DNA from: an uncultured Lysobacter sp.
Lineage (GTDB): Bacteria > Pseudomonadota > Gammaproteobacteria > Xanthomonadales > Xanthomonadaceae
DNA: 29,669 nt
Reading direction: 5' to 3'
NCBI GenBank assembly: GCA_946480055.1
Contig: CAMLID010000038.1
Span: 1-29,669 of the forward strand
A program made the translations under genes and the position numbers. Each line of letters begins with the position of its first letter. Position 1 is the first letter of the stretch. The notes under the pieces are model-generated. The model had not been told where the DNA came from. It did not search any database and saw only the letters and a list, made by a program, of their open reading frames with translations. Below are positions 16,820 to 25,384 of the stretch, piece by piece.

Positions 16820-18625
16820 ATGACCGACACTCCGACTCACCGTCCCGCGGCACGGCCGGGCCTCACCGACGCCGAGTTGCGCGCCACCATCTATTTCGCG
16901 GTCGGCGTTACCTCAGAAAGCGGCGAGCGCGCCTATCGGTTGATGGTCGCCGGCGACAACCCTGGCACCACCAGAGTCGAGGTCGCGCAGAACAGCGGCT
17001 ATACCATCGGCACCATCCAGATCGACTTAGGGCAGCACTACCAGCCCAACGTGCGCAACGGTGAGAACGCGCCTGCCGATCTGATGGGCGCCTACCAGGG
17101 GTGGGCCAGAGCGCAGCATCCGGACTGGGTGCTGACGCCAGAGCAACTGGCGCAAACCACTGCGGACCTGGGGCGCAATGGACGGCAGATCGCCAGCAGC
17201 GGTGGTCGCGACGTCGATGCGACGGTGAAGTCGCATATCGATACGTTCCTAGCTTCCGATGCCGGTGTCACTTGGGTCCACGATCGCGATGTCGCGCAAG
17301 TCGATAAGCTGATGGACCGCGCCATCGCGCCCCTGCAGCGCAGCGATCTATATCGCAACGCTACTGCGGACGATCAGGTGCGCCTGGCGGCCATGGTCGC
17401 CAAGACCTACAACCAGAACGAAACGCTCGGCGGGCAACTCGTCGACGATATCGGCCGTAACCGGCACCGCAACGTGGCGGCGGTCAACACAGCGATCGGA
17501 GCGCTCGACCCCAGCCGGAGCGGTCCAGCGGACTATCTCGAAGACGGCCGCAATCACGCCCTGAGCGGTGCGAACGTCGTGGTGGCGCTACGCAATGCGC
17601 ATCCCAACAGCCCGCTGCACCCGGTCTGGGACCACGTCACCGCCAACCCCCTGGTCAACCCCACGCGCCTGGATCAGGACCGCGCCCACCCGAACCTGCC
17701 CGGCGAGTACGCGACCGTCCGCCGCCTGTTCGTGAACTACGAGCAGGCCGAGCCTTTCATCCACGCGCTCGATCGCGGCGGCGCCTACCAGCAGGCGCGG
17801 ACCAGCCAGACCCAGCCCGGTCGTTTCAACGACAACGGCGTCTACGCCGCTGGCAACGACTTCGTGACTTGGGACCGTCAGGGCAACGGCCACGCCTTCG
17901 TGCGCGGCGTCTGGAGCGAGGTCGATCGCGACGACCTGTCGCGCGTCAATCAGGCCAACCGCGTGGTCGATCTCAACATCGACCGCAACGGCGCCTCCGA
18001 ACGTTTGCTGCGCGTGGATCGCAACGCGCCGCCGCTGCGGCCGGAGCAGGGGGCGCCGGTGACGGCGCAGCCCGCGCCCGTGGCGGCGCCGCCGATCGCG
18101 AACCCGGCCCGCCCCGCGCAGCCGCACACGCCGACGCCGGCCGAACTCGACCGCGGTCGCGGCAACGAGATCGGGCCGATCCCGGCACCGGGCGCGCCGC
18201 GTCCCTCCGGCCAGCCCTTGGGCGCGAACGATGCGCGCGACCGCAACCATCCCGACCACGCCGCCTTCGGCAACATCCGCGGCGTGCTCGCCGCCGACGG
18301 GCGCTGGAACGCCGAGCAGTGCGACAACATCTCGGCGCAGCTGCTGTGCCGGCACAAGGTCGATCCGCTCAGCCACGGCATCGACCGCGTCGCGATCGGC
18401 CGTCCGACCGCGAACGGCGAGGTCCACGTGTTCGCGATGTATTCGCCGTCCGGCGAGCGCGGTCCGCATTTCCATGCCCAGGTCGAGGCCCACCAGGCCG
18501 CGCGCGTGCCCGCCACGCAGAGTTTCGACCAACTGGCCCAGGTCAGCGCGCAGCAGAACCAGCAGCAGATCCAGGGCCTGAGCGGGCCGGATTCGCCGGG
18601 TCGCGGCGCGCAGCGAATGGGCTGA
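16820..18625 (+). CDS. Putative X-T4SS antibacterial effector with XVIPCD
   Basis: A 601-residue protein without a signal peptide. A Pro/Ala-rich linker at about 415-470 joins the N-terminal part to a C-terminal domain at about 474-590. That domain (DRNHPDHAAFGNIRGVL, LSHGIDRVAIG, then the Gln-rich tail QQNQQQIQ) matches the XVIPCD, the signal that docks Xanthomonadales effectors on VirD4. The N-terminal part is not assigned. The stretch VTSESGERAY with SGYTIGTIQIDLGQ resembles lysozyme-like folds, so peptidoglycan cleavage is a guess. AGGAGGGG precedes the ATG. It is co-transcribed with the upstream exported protein, the likely immunity factor. No T4SS structural genes are in the window. Confidence 0.8.
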   Translation: MTDTPTHRPAARPGLTDAELRATIYFAVGVTSESGERAYRLMVAGDNPGTTRVEVAQNSGYTIGTIQIDLGQHYQPNVRNGENAPADLMGAYQGWARAQHPDWVLTPEQLAQTTADLGRNGRQIASSGGRDVDATVKSHIDTFLASDAGVTWVHDRDVAQVDKLMDRAIAPLQRSDLYRNATADDQVRLAAMVAKTYNQNETLGGQLVDDIGRNRHRNVAAVNTAIGALDPSRSGPADYLEDGRNHALSGANVVVALRNAHPNSPLHPVWDHVTANPLVNPTRLDQDRAHPNLPGEYATVRRLFVNYEQAEPFIHALDRGGAYQQARTSQTQPGRFNDNGVYAAGNDFVTWDRQGNGHAFVRGVWSEVDRDDLSRVNQANRVVDLNIDRNGASERLLRVDRNAPPLRPEQGAPVTAQPAPVAAPPIANPARPAQPHTPTPAELDRGRGNEIGPIPAPGAPRPSGQPLGANDARDRNHPDHAAFGNIRGVLAADGRWNAEQCDNISAQLLCRHKVDPLSHGIDRVAIGRPTANGEVHVFAMYSPSGERGPHFHAQVEAHQAARVPATQSFDQLAQVSAQQNQQQIQGLSGPDSPGRGAQRMG

Positions 18626-18734
18626 GCCAGGCCTCGTTTCGCCCCCGGGCGGCGCCGCACCGGCGCGGCCCCGTATGCATCGGCGGTGCCGGGCCGACGA
18701 CACCGCGTTCATGACGATGTGCGACCATGCCGCG

Positions 18735-21212
18735 ATGAGCAAGAAGACCCCGGCCGGGGGCAAGCCCGGCAAATCCACCCGCGCTCCGAGCGCGAAGGCC
18801 GGCGCCAAGCCGGCGAGCGGCAAGCAAGGCGCCGGCAAGTCCGGCGGCGGCAAGAAAACCGCCGCACCGCGCCCAGCCTGGTTGCCGGAGAACCTGCAGC
18901 ACGGCCGCCCGGCCAAGACCGCCAAGCCCGGCACCGGTGCCTCGCCGGCGCCGCGCAGCGGCAAGGCGCCGCCGGCCTACAACGATCCCTACGCCGAGCG
19001 CGAAGCCACTCGTTACGAACAACCCATCGCCAGCCGCGAAGCGATCCTGCAACTGTTGGCCACGGCCGACGGTCCGATGCGCGCCGAGGTCCTGGCCGAG
19101 ACACTGGGCCTGAGCGCGCCCGACCGTTTCGACGCACTCGGCAAGCGCCTGGCGGCGATGCTGCGCGAAGGCCAGCTGCTGCAGAACCGCAAGGGCGAGT
19201 TCGCCCCGGCCGCGCGTATGGACCTGATCCCCGGCGTCGTGATCGCCAACCCCGACGGCTTCGGTTTCCTGCGTCCGGAAGCCGGGGGCGGCGACGATCT
19301 GTTCCTGCCGCCGTTCGAAATGCGCAAGGCCATGCACGGCGACCGCGTGCTCGCCAGCGTCACCGGCGTCGACCGCCGCGGCCGCCGCGAAGGCGCGATC
19401 GTCGAAGTGCTGGAGCGCCGCCTCAACCGTCTGATCGGGCGCTTTACCGTGGAGTCGGGCATCAGCTACGTCGTGCCCGACGACCGCCGCATCCAGCGCA
19501 ACGTGCAGATCCCGCCCGATGCGCGCCTGGAAGCGCAGAACGGCCAACTGGTGGTCTGCGAACTGGTGCAGGCGCCGGACGCCAAGCGCCCGCCGATCGG
19601 CCGCGTGCTGACGGTGCTGGGCGAACGCCTGACCGCGTCGCTGGCGGTGCAGGCCGCGATCCACGGCCATGAGCTGCCGCACGAATTCCCGCAGGCCGTG
19701 CTCGACGAAGCCGCCGGGGTCGCACTGACCGTGCCGCCCGAGCTGGCCGCGCAACGCGTCGACCTGCGCTCGACCCCGCTGGTCACCATCGACGGCGAAG
19801 ACGCCAAGGACTTCGACGACGCGGTCTATTGCGAACCCAACCGCGACGGTTTTCGCTTGGTGGTCGCGATCGCCGACGTCTCGAATTACGTCCGTCCCGG
19901 CACGCCGCTGGACGAAGAGGCGACCCGCCGCGCGACCTCGGTCTACTTCCCCGGCTTCGTCGTGCCGATGCTGCCGGAGACGCTGTCCAACGGCATCTGC
20001 TCGCTCAAGCCCAAGGTCGACCGGCTGTGCTTCGTCTGCGACATGCAGATCGACCGCGAAGGCCAGGTCACCGAGTCGAAGTTCTACGAAGCGGTGATGA
20101 ATTCGCATGCGCGCCTGACCTACACCCAGGTCTGGAACGCGGTCGGCGAGGGCATCGAGGAAGAGGCTCGCGCGGACGCGCTGGCCCAGATCGGTTCGCT
20201 GCTGCCGGACGTGCAGCGCCTGCACCAGCTCTACCGCGTGCTGTCCAAGGCGCGCCAGCGCCGCGGCGCGATCGAGTTCGAATCCAGCGAAGTGCGTTTC
20301 GTGCTCGACCAGCGCGGCGAAGTGGTCCAGGCCGGCATGCTTCAGCGCAACGACGCCCACAAGCTGATCGAGGAATGCATGATCGCGGCCAACGTCGAGG
20401 CCGCGAAGTACCTGATCGGCGCGCACGTGCCGGCGCCGTACCGCAACCACGAACGGCCGCCGGAGCAGAAGTACGCCGACCTGCAGGAGTTCCTCAAGGA
20501 GTTCAAGCTGCGCATGCCGCCGTGGCCGCAGGTGCAGCCGCGCGACTTCACCGAGTTGCTGAAGAAGGTGCGCGAGCGCCCCGACGCGGCCCTGATCGAA
20601 TCGGTGTTGCTGCGCAGCCAGAGCCTGGCGGTGTACGCGCCGGACAACCTCGGCCACTTCGGCCTGGCGCTGGAGGCCTACGCGCACTTCACCTCGCCGA
20701 TCCGCCGTTATCCCGACCTGTTGGTGCACCGAGCGATCAAGTACGCATTGAGCGGCGCGCGTCCGGACCAGTTCCTGTACTCGCCGCGCGAGATGACCGC
20801 GCTGGCGCTGCAATGCTCCGAGCGCGAGCGCCGTGCCGACGAAGCCGAGCGCGAGGTCGACGAGCGCTACCGCGCCGCCTGGATGGAGCAGCACGTCGGC
20901 GGCGAATTCGAGGGCACCATCAGCGGCGTGACCAGCTTCGGCCTGTTCGTCGAGCTCGACGAGTCCAAGGTCAACGGCCTGATCCACGTCACCCAGCTGC
21001 CGCACGACTATTACCACTTCGATCCGATCCGCAAGACGCTGCAGGGCGAACGCACCGCGCGCGAGTTCCGGCTCGGCGACCGGGTCTCGATCGTGGTGAT
21101 GAAGGCCAGCGTCGAGGACCGCAAGATCGACTTCAAACTGGTCGAGGAACGCGGCGCCAAACCGTTGCCGCCACGCGGGCAGCCGGCCAAGCGCAGCAAG
21201 CAGAAGTATTGA
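18735..21212 (+). CDS. rnr: Ribonuclease R
   Basis: A 3'-5' exoribonuclease that degrades structured RNA and takes part in rRNA quality control and mRNA turnover. The protein is 825 residues from this start. A Lys/Gly/Pro-rich basic N-terminal tail (about 1-75) is followed by the winged-helix region, cold-shock domains, the RNB catalytic domain and a C-terminal S1 domain from about 721. The catalytic motif IDGEDAKDFDDAV has Asp353, Asp359, Asp361 and Asp362. The start is uncertain: in-frame ATGs also lie at 18711 and 18717, and none has a clear binding site. MSKK was chosen as the best N-terminus. rlmB follows, as in many gammaproteobacteria. Confidence 0.93.
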   Translation: MSKKTPAGGKPGKSTRAPSAKAGAKPASGKQGAGKSGGGKKTAAPRPAWLPENLQHGRPAKTAKPGTGASPAPRSGKAPPAYNDPYAEREATRYEQPIASREAILQLLATADGPMRAEVLAETLGLSAPDRFDALGKRLAAMLREGQLLQNRKGEFAPAARMDLIPGVVIANPDGFGFLRPEAGGGDDLFLPPFEMRKAMHGDRVLASVTGVDRRGRREGAIVEVLERRLNRLIGRFTVESGISYVVPDDRRIQRNVQIPPDARLEAQNGQLVVCELVQAPDAKRPPIGRVLTVLGERLTASLAVQAAIHGHELPHEFPQAVLDEAAGVALTVPPELAAQRVDLRSTPLVTIDGEDAKDFDDAVYCEPNRDGFRLVVAIADVSNYVRPGTPLDEEATRRATSVYFPGFVVPMLPETLSNGICSLKPKVDRLCFVCDMQIDREGQVTESKFYEAVMNSHARLTYTQVWNAVGEGIEEEARADALAQIGSLLPDVQRLHQLYRVLSKARQRRGAIEFESSEVRFVLDQRGEVVQAGMLQRNDAHKLIEECMIAANVEAAKYLIGAHVPAPYRNHERPPEQKYADLQEFLKEFKLRMPPWPQVQPRDFTELLKKVRERPDAALIESVLLRSQSLAVYAPDNLGHFGLALEAYAHFTSPIRRYPDLLVHRAIKYALSGARPDQFLYSPREMTALALQCSERERRADEAEREVDERYRAAWMEQHVGGEFEGTISGVTSFGLFVELDESKVNGLIHVTQLPHDYYHFDPIRKTLQGERTAREFRLGDRVSIVVMKASVEDRKIDFKLVEERGAKPLPPRGQPAKRSKQKY

Positions 21213-21295
21213 GCGGGTAGAAGCGAGTCCGCGCCCTTCTTTCTCGGATGAAGGCGCCCCGCGCTTGGAACGGGCGAAACACGCGCCAGGGTTGC

Positions 21296-21424
21296 CCCCT
21301 TTGAAAATGGGGGCGAGCGTCCGACCCCAGTTCCCGTTCGTGCGACGGAACCGTAGCGCGGGGATTGGCTTTCCCGTGCAGGCAAGCCAAGGGCAAATCC
21401 CTCCAGCTCCATTTTCAACGGGGG
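21296..21424. repeat. Intergenic inverted-repeat element between rnr and rlmB
   Basis: TTGAAAATGG (21301-21310), within a C-run/G-run hairpin at 21296-21313, reappears inverted as CCATTTTCAA at 21409-21418. The flanking G-runs also match imperfectly. A smaller inverted pair (TTGGCTT/AAGCCAA) lies between them. The whole is about 130 bases, like a small non-coding mobile or palindromic repeat. The surrounding 21213-21556 has no gene. TAGAAT at 21482-21487 may be the -10 box of rlmB. Confidence 0.5.
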
Positions 21425-21556
21425 AAACCGCGTCTGGGGGGCGGGACGGGGCCGGAACAGGCCTCAGAGCCCTCGCTGGCTTAGAATCTCCCCCCTTGTC
21501 CTCCCGTCGGCCCGGCTCGCGCCCGGTCGGCGGTCGCTCCCGCATACGGAACCCCC

Positions 21557-22324
21557 ATGAGCCAGAAACAATGGATCGCCGGCATCAACGCAGTCTCGGC
21601 GGCGATCGAGCACGACGCCGACAACGTGCGTGAAGTGCTGATCGAGGCCGGCGCCAAGAACCCGCGCCTGGCCGAGATCGAAAGCAATGCGCGCCGCGTC
21701 GGCATCGACGTGCGCAAGGTCGCGAGCCAGGCCGTGGACGGCGTCGCCGGCGGTCTGCGCCACCAGGGCGTGGTCGCGCGCTACGCCGCCGCCAAGACCT
21801 GGGACGAGAACGAGCTGCAGGGCCTGATCGAAGCCGCCGAAGGCCGCGCCCTGGTGCTGATACTCGACGGCGTGCAGGATCCGCACAACTTCGGCGCCTG
21901 CCTGCGCAGCGCGGCTGCGGCCGGCACCACCGTCGTGATCATTCCCAAGGACCGCGCGGTCCAGGTCAACGCGACCGTGCGCAAGACCTCGGCCGGTGCC
22001 GCCGACAGCGTGCCGATCATTCCGGTCACCAACCTCGCGCGTACCCTGCGCGAACTGCAGCAGCTGGGCGTGTGGCTGTACGGCCTGGCCGGCGAAGCCG
22101 ATGCCTCGTTCTACAGCATCGATCTGCGCGGCAACGTCGGCCTGGTGCTGGGCGGCGAATCCGACGGCCTGCGCCGGCTCACCCGCGAGAATTGCGATCA
22201 GCTGGTGAAGATCCCGATGCCCGGCGGCGCCGACGGTTCCGCGGTCGAGAGCCTGAACGTGTCCGTAGCCGTGGGCGTGACCTTGTTCGAAGCGGTGCGC
22301 CAGCGCCTGGTCCCCGTGAAATAA
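21557..22324 (+). CDS. rlmB: 23S rRNA (guanosine-2251-2'-O)-methyltransferase
   Basis: A SpoU-family (SPOUT) enzyme that methylates the ribose of G2251 in the peptidyl-transferase P-loop of 23S rRNA. It is 255 residues long, with the N-terminal substrate-binding domain (KQWIAGINAVSAAI) and the C-terminal trefoil-knot domain. The three SpoU motifs are present: DGVQDPHNFGACLRSA, VGLVLGGESDGL and SAVESLNVSVA. It lies downstream of rnr, a common pairing of RNA-processing genes. The stop TAA is 17 bases before the guanidine riboswitch, so read-through transcription into gdx is possible. Confidence 0.95.
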   Translation: MSQKQWIAGINAVSAAIEHDADNVREVLIEAGAKNPRLAEIESNARRVGIDVRKVASQAVDGVAGGLRHQGVVARYAAAKTWDENELQGLIEAAEGRALVLILDGVQDPHNFGACLRSAAAAGTTVVIIPKDRAVQVNATVRKTSAGAADSVPIIPVTNLARTLRELQQLGVWLYGLAGEADASFYSIDLRGNVGLVLGGESDGLRRLTRENCDQLVKIPMPGGADGSAVESLNVSVAVGVTLFEAVRQRLVPVK

Positions 22325-22341
22325 TCCACGGGCATCAGGAA

Positions 22342-22396
22342 GCGGGGACGACCCCGCCGCTCCAATCGCCCGGGGACGGCCCCATCGCGAAAGGAG
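22342..22396 (+). promoter_or_regulatory. Guanidine-II riboswitch (mini-ykkC)
   Basis: Two short GC hairpins carry the diagnostic ACGR tetraloops. GCGGGG-ACGA-CCCCGC spans 22342-22357, and GGGG-ACGG-CCCC spans 22372-22383. The second lies eight bases before the Shine-Dalgarno AAGGAG (22391-22396) of the guanidinium exporter gene. Guanidine binding to both loops is known to stabilise the pair and expose the ribosome binding site, turning translation on. The downstream gene is the expected target, which makes the call firm. Confidence 0.93.
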
Positions 22397-22403
22397 ACCT
22401 GCC

Positions 22404-22721
22404 ATGCCTTGGATCATTCTCGTACTCGCCGGCCTGTTCGAGGTCGGCTGGGCCATCGGCCTCAAATACACCGACGGTTTCAGCAAGCTCTGGCCCACCG
22501 TGGGCACGGTCGCCGCGATGGCGATCAGCCTGGGCTTGCTCGGCATCGCCATGAAGTCGCTGCCGGTCGGCACCGCCTACGCGATCTGGGTCGGCGTGGG
22601 CGCGGTCGGTACCGTCATCCTCGGCATCGTCCTGTTCCAGGAACCCCTGAACGCATTGCGCGTGATCAGCGTGGCGCTGATCGTGGCGGGGTTGGTCGGG
22701 CTCAAGCTCGCTACGCCTTGA
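22404..22721 (+). CDS. gdx: Guanidinium exporter (SMR family, Gdx/SugE)
   Basis: A 105-residue small multidrug resistance family protein with four transmembrane helices, working as an antiparallel dimer in the inner membrane. It exports guanidinium in exchange for protons. Residues known to shape the Gdx site are present: Glu13 (GLFEVGW), Trp16, Ser42, Tyr59 and Trp62. The GWAIGLKYT segment is typical of the SugE/Gdx branch rather than EmrE. The upstream guanidine-II riboswitch confirms the substrate class. AAGGAG precedes the ATG. It ends only seven bases from the end of a convergent gene of different base composition. Confidence 0.95.
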   Translation: MPWIILVLAGLFEVGWAIGLKYTDGFSKLWPTVGTVAAMAISLGLLGIAMKSLPVGTAYAIWVGVGAVGTVILGIVLFQEPLNALRVISVALIVAGLVGLKLATP

Positions 22722-22728
22722 ACTTCGC

Positions 22729-23715
22729 TCAGCTCAAAGCGTAATCCAGCACGACGGACTGCGCCGCCTGTTCGTACTGCAGCAGCACCCCATCCAATTC
22801 GGGGTGCTGCTTTCGGACCGTTTCCAGATCCTCCCTCCATGCGGACAGCGTTCGCTTCGTTACCTGGCGACGCAGCGCGTCGAGCACTACGGCACGACGA
22901 CGACGGTCAAAGAACGGGTGCAAAGTAGCTTGCGGATCCATGAAAGGTGCGGCGCCATGGATGCTCCAGTGGCCGTTCCATCCGATGATGCCGTCTCGCT
23001 CGGGTAGATCCGAGGGCTGGGCGCCGTCGATGAGCAAGAGCTTCGCGCCGGACAACCAGCGCACGAACGCCGCGCGCCAGAACGGATCGTCGATCGCGAG
23101 CACGGAAACCATCCATCCATCGATCTGATTCTCGTCCAGATACCGCATGACCAAGCACAACGCCGCAGAGTAGGCTTCGCCTGCATCGAGCAGGTAGCCG
23201 TAGGCCGGGGAGTTGAAGAGAACGCAGAGCGCCTGATTCGGTCGAACGTACTGGCCCTGCCAGATGTGAGGGGCGAGCAATGCGCGGCCCAGGGTATCCA
23301 GGATGTCGCGGTGATACGACGCCCCGAGGCGAGGGCGCGACGGGTCGGGGCAATGGACGAATACCGCCGTCGCCAAGGCTTGGAACAGATGTCCACCTTC
23401 CCATTGGCCTTCGATCCGTGGAATGGCGCGCGGTAGCAGGAACTGGAACCACTCGGTCCATTCCGGTAAGTCGCCGAAACAGCCCGGACCGCTTCCAAGT
23501 TCGGTAAGCGCCTCATTTAAGACTTCAAACGGCCACTGCGCCGCATCCTTGCTCATCAGTTCCGGGAATAGCCTGCGTTCCTCGCCCAAGAACCAGGCTT
23601 CGCCCATGGGTTGTTTCGGTGGCGGCGACCGGTCGCAGAGTCGTTGCAGGGCAGTCGGGCAGGGACCGATGCCCGGCGTCCAGACATATGGCTTTGCCAC
23701 TGCATGGTGTTTCAT
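22729..23715 (-). CDS. Hypothetical protein of lower GC, probably acquired
   Basis: A 328-residue soluble-looking protein that I do not recognise. It is rich in Trp, Pro and aromatic residues (for example GEAWFLGEERRLFPEL and GIIGWNGHWSIHG), with no signal peptide, membrane segment or known motif. Its GC content is visibly lower than that of flanking genes, which suggests transfer. The ATG at 23715 is chosen, but 23754 is an in-frame alternative; neither has a clear binding site. It converges on gdx with a seven-base gap and no terminator. Its 5' side abuts a truncated plus-strand gene, as if its arrival removed that gene's front part. The function is unknown. Confidence 0.65.
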   Translation of the reverse strand: MKHHAVAKPYVWTPGIGPCPTALQRLCDRSPPPKQPMGEAWFLGEERRLFPELMSKDAAQWPFEVLNEALTELGSGPGCFGDLPEWTEWFQFLLPRAIPRIEGQWEGGHLFQALATAVFVHCPDPSRPRLGASYHRDILDTLGRALLAPHIWQGQYVRPNQALCVLFNSPAYGYLLDAGEAYSAALCLVMRYLDENQIDGWMVSVLAIDDPFWRAAFVRWLSGAKLLLIDGAQPSDLPERDGIIGWNGHWSIHGAAPFMDPQATLHPFFDRRRRAVVLDALRRQVTKRTLSAWREDLETVRKQHPELDGVLLQYEQAAQSVVLDYALS

Positions 23716-23741
23716 ATCGTACGGTTCGGTTTTCGTTGCGG

Positions 23742-23954
23742 ATGCGCCAAGCATATGCGACGCATTCGGAGGAGGATCTTCGTCCTGGCGTGTATATCGT
23801 TCGTTCCGAAGCAGTGTCGGACGAAGTCTTGGAAGAGGCGACCCCTCATCGCCGCGAGCCGGCGCGAGCCGCGTTGATGCTGGCGATCGCCCGCATCAAC
23901 GCTTGGAGCCGCCTCAACGTCCCGATGCGGCAGCTGGGGGGCGGCTGGGCTTGA
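23742..23954 (+). pseudogene. Carboxymuconolactone decarboxylase/AhpD-family remnant (C-terminal part)
   Basis: About 70 codons, ending at the TGA at 23954, encode VSDEVLEEATPHRREPARAA followed by LMLAIARINAWSRLNVPMRQ. This matches the C-terminal end of AhpD-like carboxymuconolactone decarboxylase family proteins (pattern xPDExxExxxxH...LAIaxINAWNRLxxxFR). The part that would hold the CxxC...H peroxidase site is missing; the orphan minus-strand gene occupies its place. The remnant frame stays open upstream only as unrelated sequence. Assignment is by pattern recognition. Confidence 0.65.
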
Positions 23955-23981
23955 GTCCAGAGCAAGGAGCGGGGCCACCGC

Positions 23982-24524
23982 CTACTTGAGGACGAAGCTG
24001 GCGCTCAGCGGTACTTCGACGCCGCGCAGTCGGTCCTTGAGCGTGACCCGCAGGGTCCAACGGCCCGGCGGGTCGCCGGGTTCGGCGACGAACTGCAGGT
24101 TCGTCGTCGCCAGGTAGGTGTGGGCCGGACTGCCTTCCAGCTTGACCTTGAAGCAGGGCAGGTCCTTGGCGCCGGTGCTCGCGGTGCCGTCGGGACGCAG
24201 CATGAGGAAGTCGCAGGCGACATCGGTCATGCCGTCGGCGCCGACCTTGGGATTGGCCAGGAAGGTGAGCATGGTCAGGGTGCCGCCGCTGCTGACTTCC
24301 TCGGCGGCCGTGAAGGTCGGTGTGTGCTCTGCCGGGGTGTCCCACTTTTCCTGCCAGTCGCCGTCGGGCGTGATCAGCAGGCGGCCGCTGAACTCCTGGA
24401 CCGTGCGCATCGACTCGGTTTCCGGTACTCGATTGCCTTCGCGATCGATCCAGCCCGCTTGCGCGCAGGCCGGGCCTGGCAATGCGAGCGCGAGTGCGAT
24501 CAGGGCGGTAAAAATTCGTTGCAT
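23982..24524 (-). CDS. Exported hypothetical protein
   Basis: A 180-residue protein with a signal peptide (MQRIFTALIALALALPGPACAQA, cleavage near residue 21-23). The mature part (FSGRLLITPDGDWQEKWDTP, LTMLTFLANPKVGADGMTDV, then PPGRWTLRVTLKDRLRGVEVPL) looks like a beta-sandwich. It resembles conserved uncharacterised periplasmic proteins of Pseudomonas and Xanthomonadaceae. Two cysteines (CDFLM, LPCFKV) could form a disulfide. No enzymatic motif is seen. It follows rnt on the same strand after 41 bases and may share its transcript. The frame open upstream to 25337 is a shadow of rnt. Confidence 0.75.
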   Translation of the reverse strand: MQRIFTALIALALALPGPACAQAGWIDREGNRVPETESMRTVQEFSGRLLITPDGDWQEKWDTPAEHTPTFTAAEEVSSGGTLTMLTFLANPKVGADGMTDVACDFLMLRPDGTASTGAKDLPCFKVKLEGSPAHTYLATTNLQFVAEPGDPPGRWTLRVTLKDRLRGVEVPLSASFVLK

Positions 24525-24565
24525 GCGCTGCGCGTTCCTTGCGTCAGGTAGAGCGACTGCGGGAC

Positions 24566-25213
24566 TCAGGCGCCGGGCAGCGGCGACGGCCAGGCGTTGA
24601 CGACCTTGCAGAACAATTGCGCGGTGCGCTCGGCGTCGTAGACGGCCGAGTGCGCCTCTTCGGCGTTCCATTCGAAGCCCGCGGCCTGCACCGCGCGCGC
24701 GAGCACGGTCTGGCCATACGCCAAGCCGCCCAGGGTCACGGTGTCGAACACGCTGAAGGGGTGGAAGGGATTGCGTTTGTGACCGCTGCGGGCGACCGCG
24801 GCATTGAGGAAGTTGAGATCGAAGTGGGCGTTGTGGCCGACCAGGATCGCGCGCTGGCAGCCGTGGCGCTTGACCGCCTCGCGCACCGGCGCGAACACGT
24901 TCTCCAGCGCGACCCGCTCGGGTTTGGCGTCGCGGAAAGGATGGTCGATGTCGATACCGGTCACTTCCAGCGACTTGGGATCGATCTCCATGCCGAGCGC
25001 GGGCACCACGTGCGCGCTGGCCGTGGTGCCGGGAATCAGCAAGCCGTTTTCGTCGAGCTCCAGCGGAACCACGGCGATCTCGAGCAGGGCGTGGCGGTTC
25101 CAGTCGAAACCACCGGTTTCGACGTCGACCACGACCGGCAGGAAGCCGCGGAAACGGGTGTTCAGACGGGGTGGGGCGGTGGCGGGTTTGGGGGCGGTGC
25201 CGGCATCGATCAT
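24566..25213 (-). CDS. rnt: Ribonuclease T
   Basis: A DEDDh-family 3'-5' exoribonuclease that trims the 3' ends of tRNA, 5S and 23S rRNA and removes the terminal AMP of uncharged tRNA. The 215 residues equal the E. coli length. The catalytic set is complete: Asp30 and Glu32 ([10 protein letters not shown]), Asp132 ([10 protein letters not shown]), His188 and Asp193 ([10 protein letters not shown]). The [11 protein letters not shown] segment is typical of RNase T. It acts as a dimer in the cytoplasm. It lies about 170 bases downstream of the hvfC-like gene, with an inverted GC repeat (CCGGCC...GGCCGG) in that gap. Confidence 0.95.
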   Translation of the reverse strand: MIDAGTAPKPATAPPRLNTRFRGFLPVVVDVETGGFDWNRHALLEIAVVPLELDENGLLIPGTTASAHVVPALGMEIDPKSLEVTGIDIDHPFRDAKPERVALENVFAPVREAVKRHGCQRAILVGHNAHFDLNFLNAAVARSGHKRNPFHPFSVFDTVTLGGLAYGQTVLARAVQAAGFEWNAEEAHSAVYDAERTAQLFCKVVNAWPSPLPGA

Positions 25214-25384
25214 GCGGAAAGCCTAGCAGACGGCGATGACGGACCCGCCGGGCGGGGCCGCGCACGGCCTCGGCGAGGCGCAGCCAGCGCTGCGGTCGCC
25301 GGGGACCCGGCCTTCGGGACGGCCGGCGCATCGGCACGGCAGCAACGCGCCGCTACCGCCGGCGCCGCCCAAGCAGAGCCGCGA

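Noticed and set aside
18543..21545. Minus-strand frame of 1000 codons opposite rnr
   Set aside because: It is a shadow of a GC-rich gene; RNase R motifs are complete on the plus strand.
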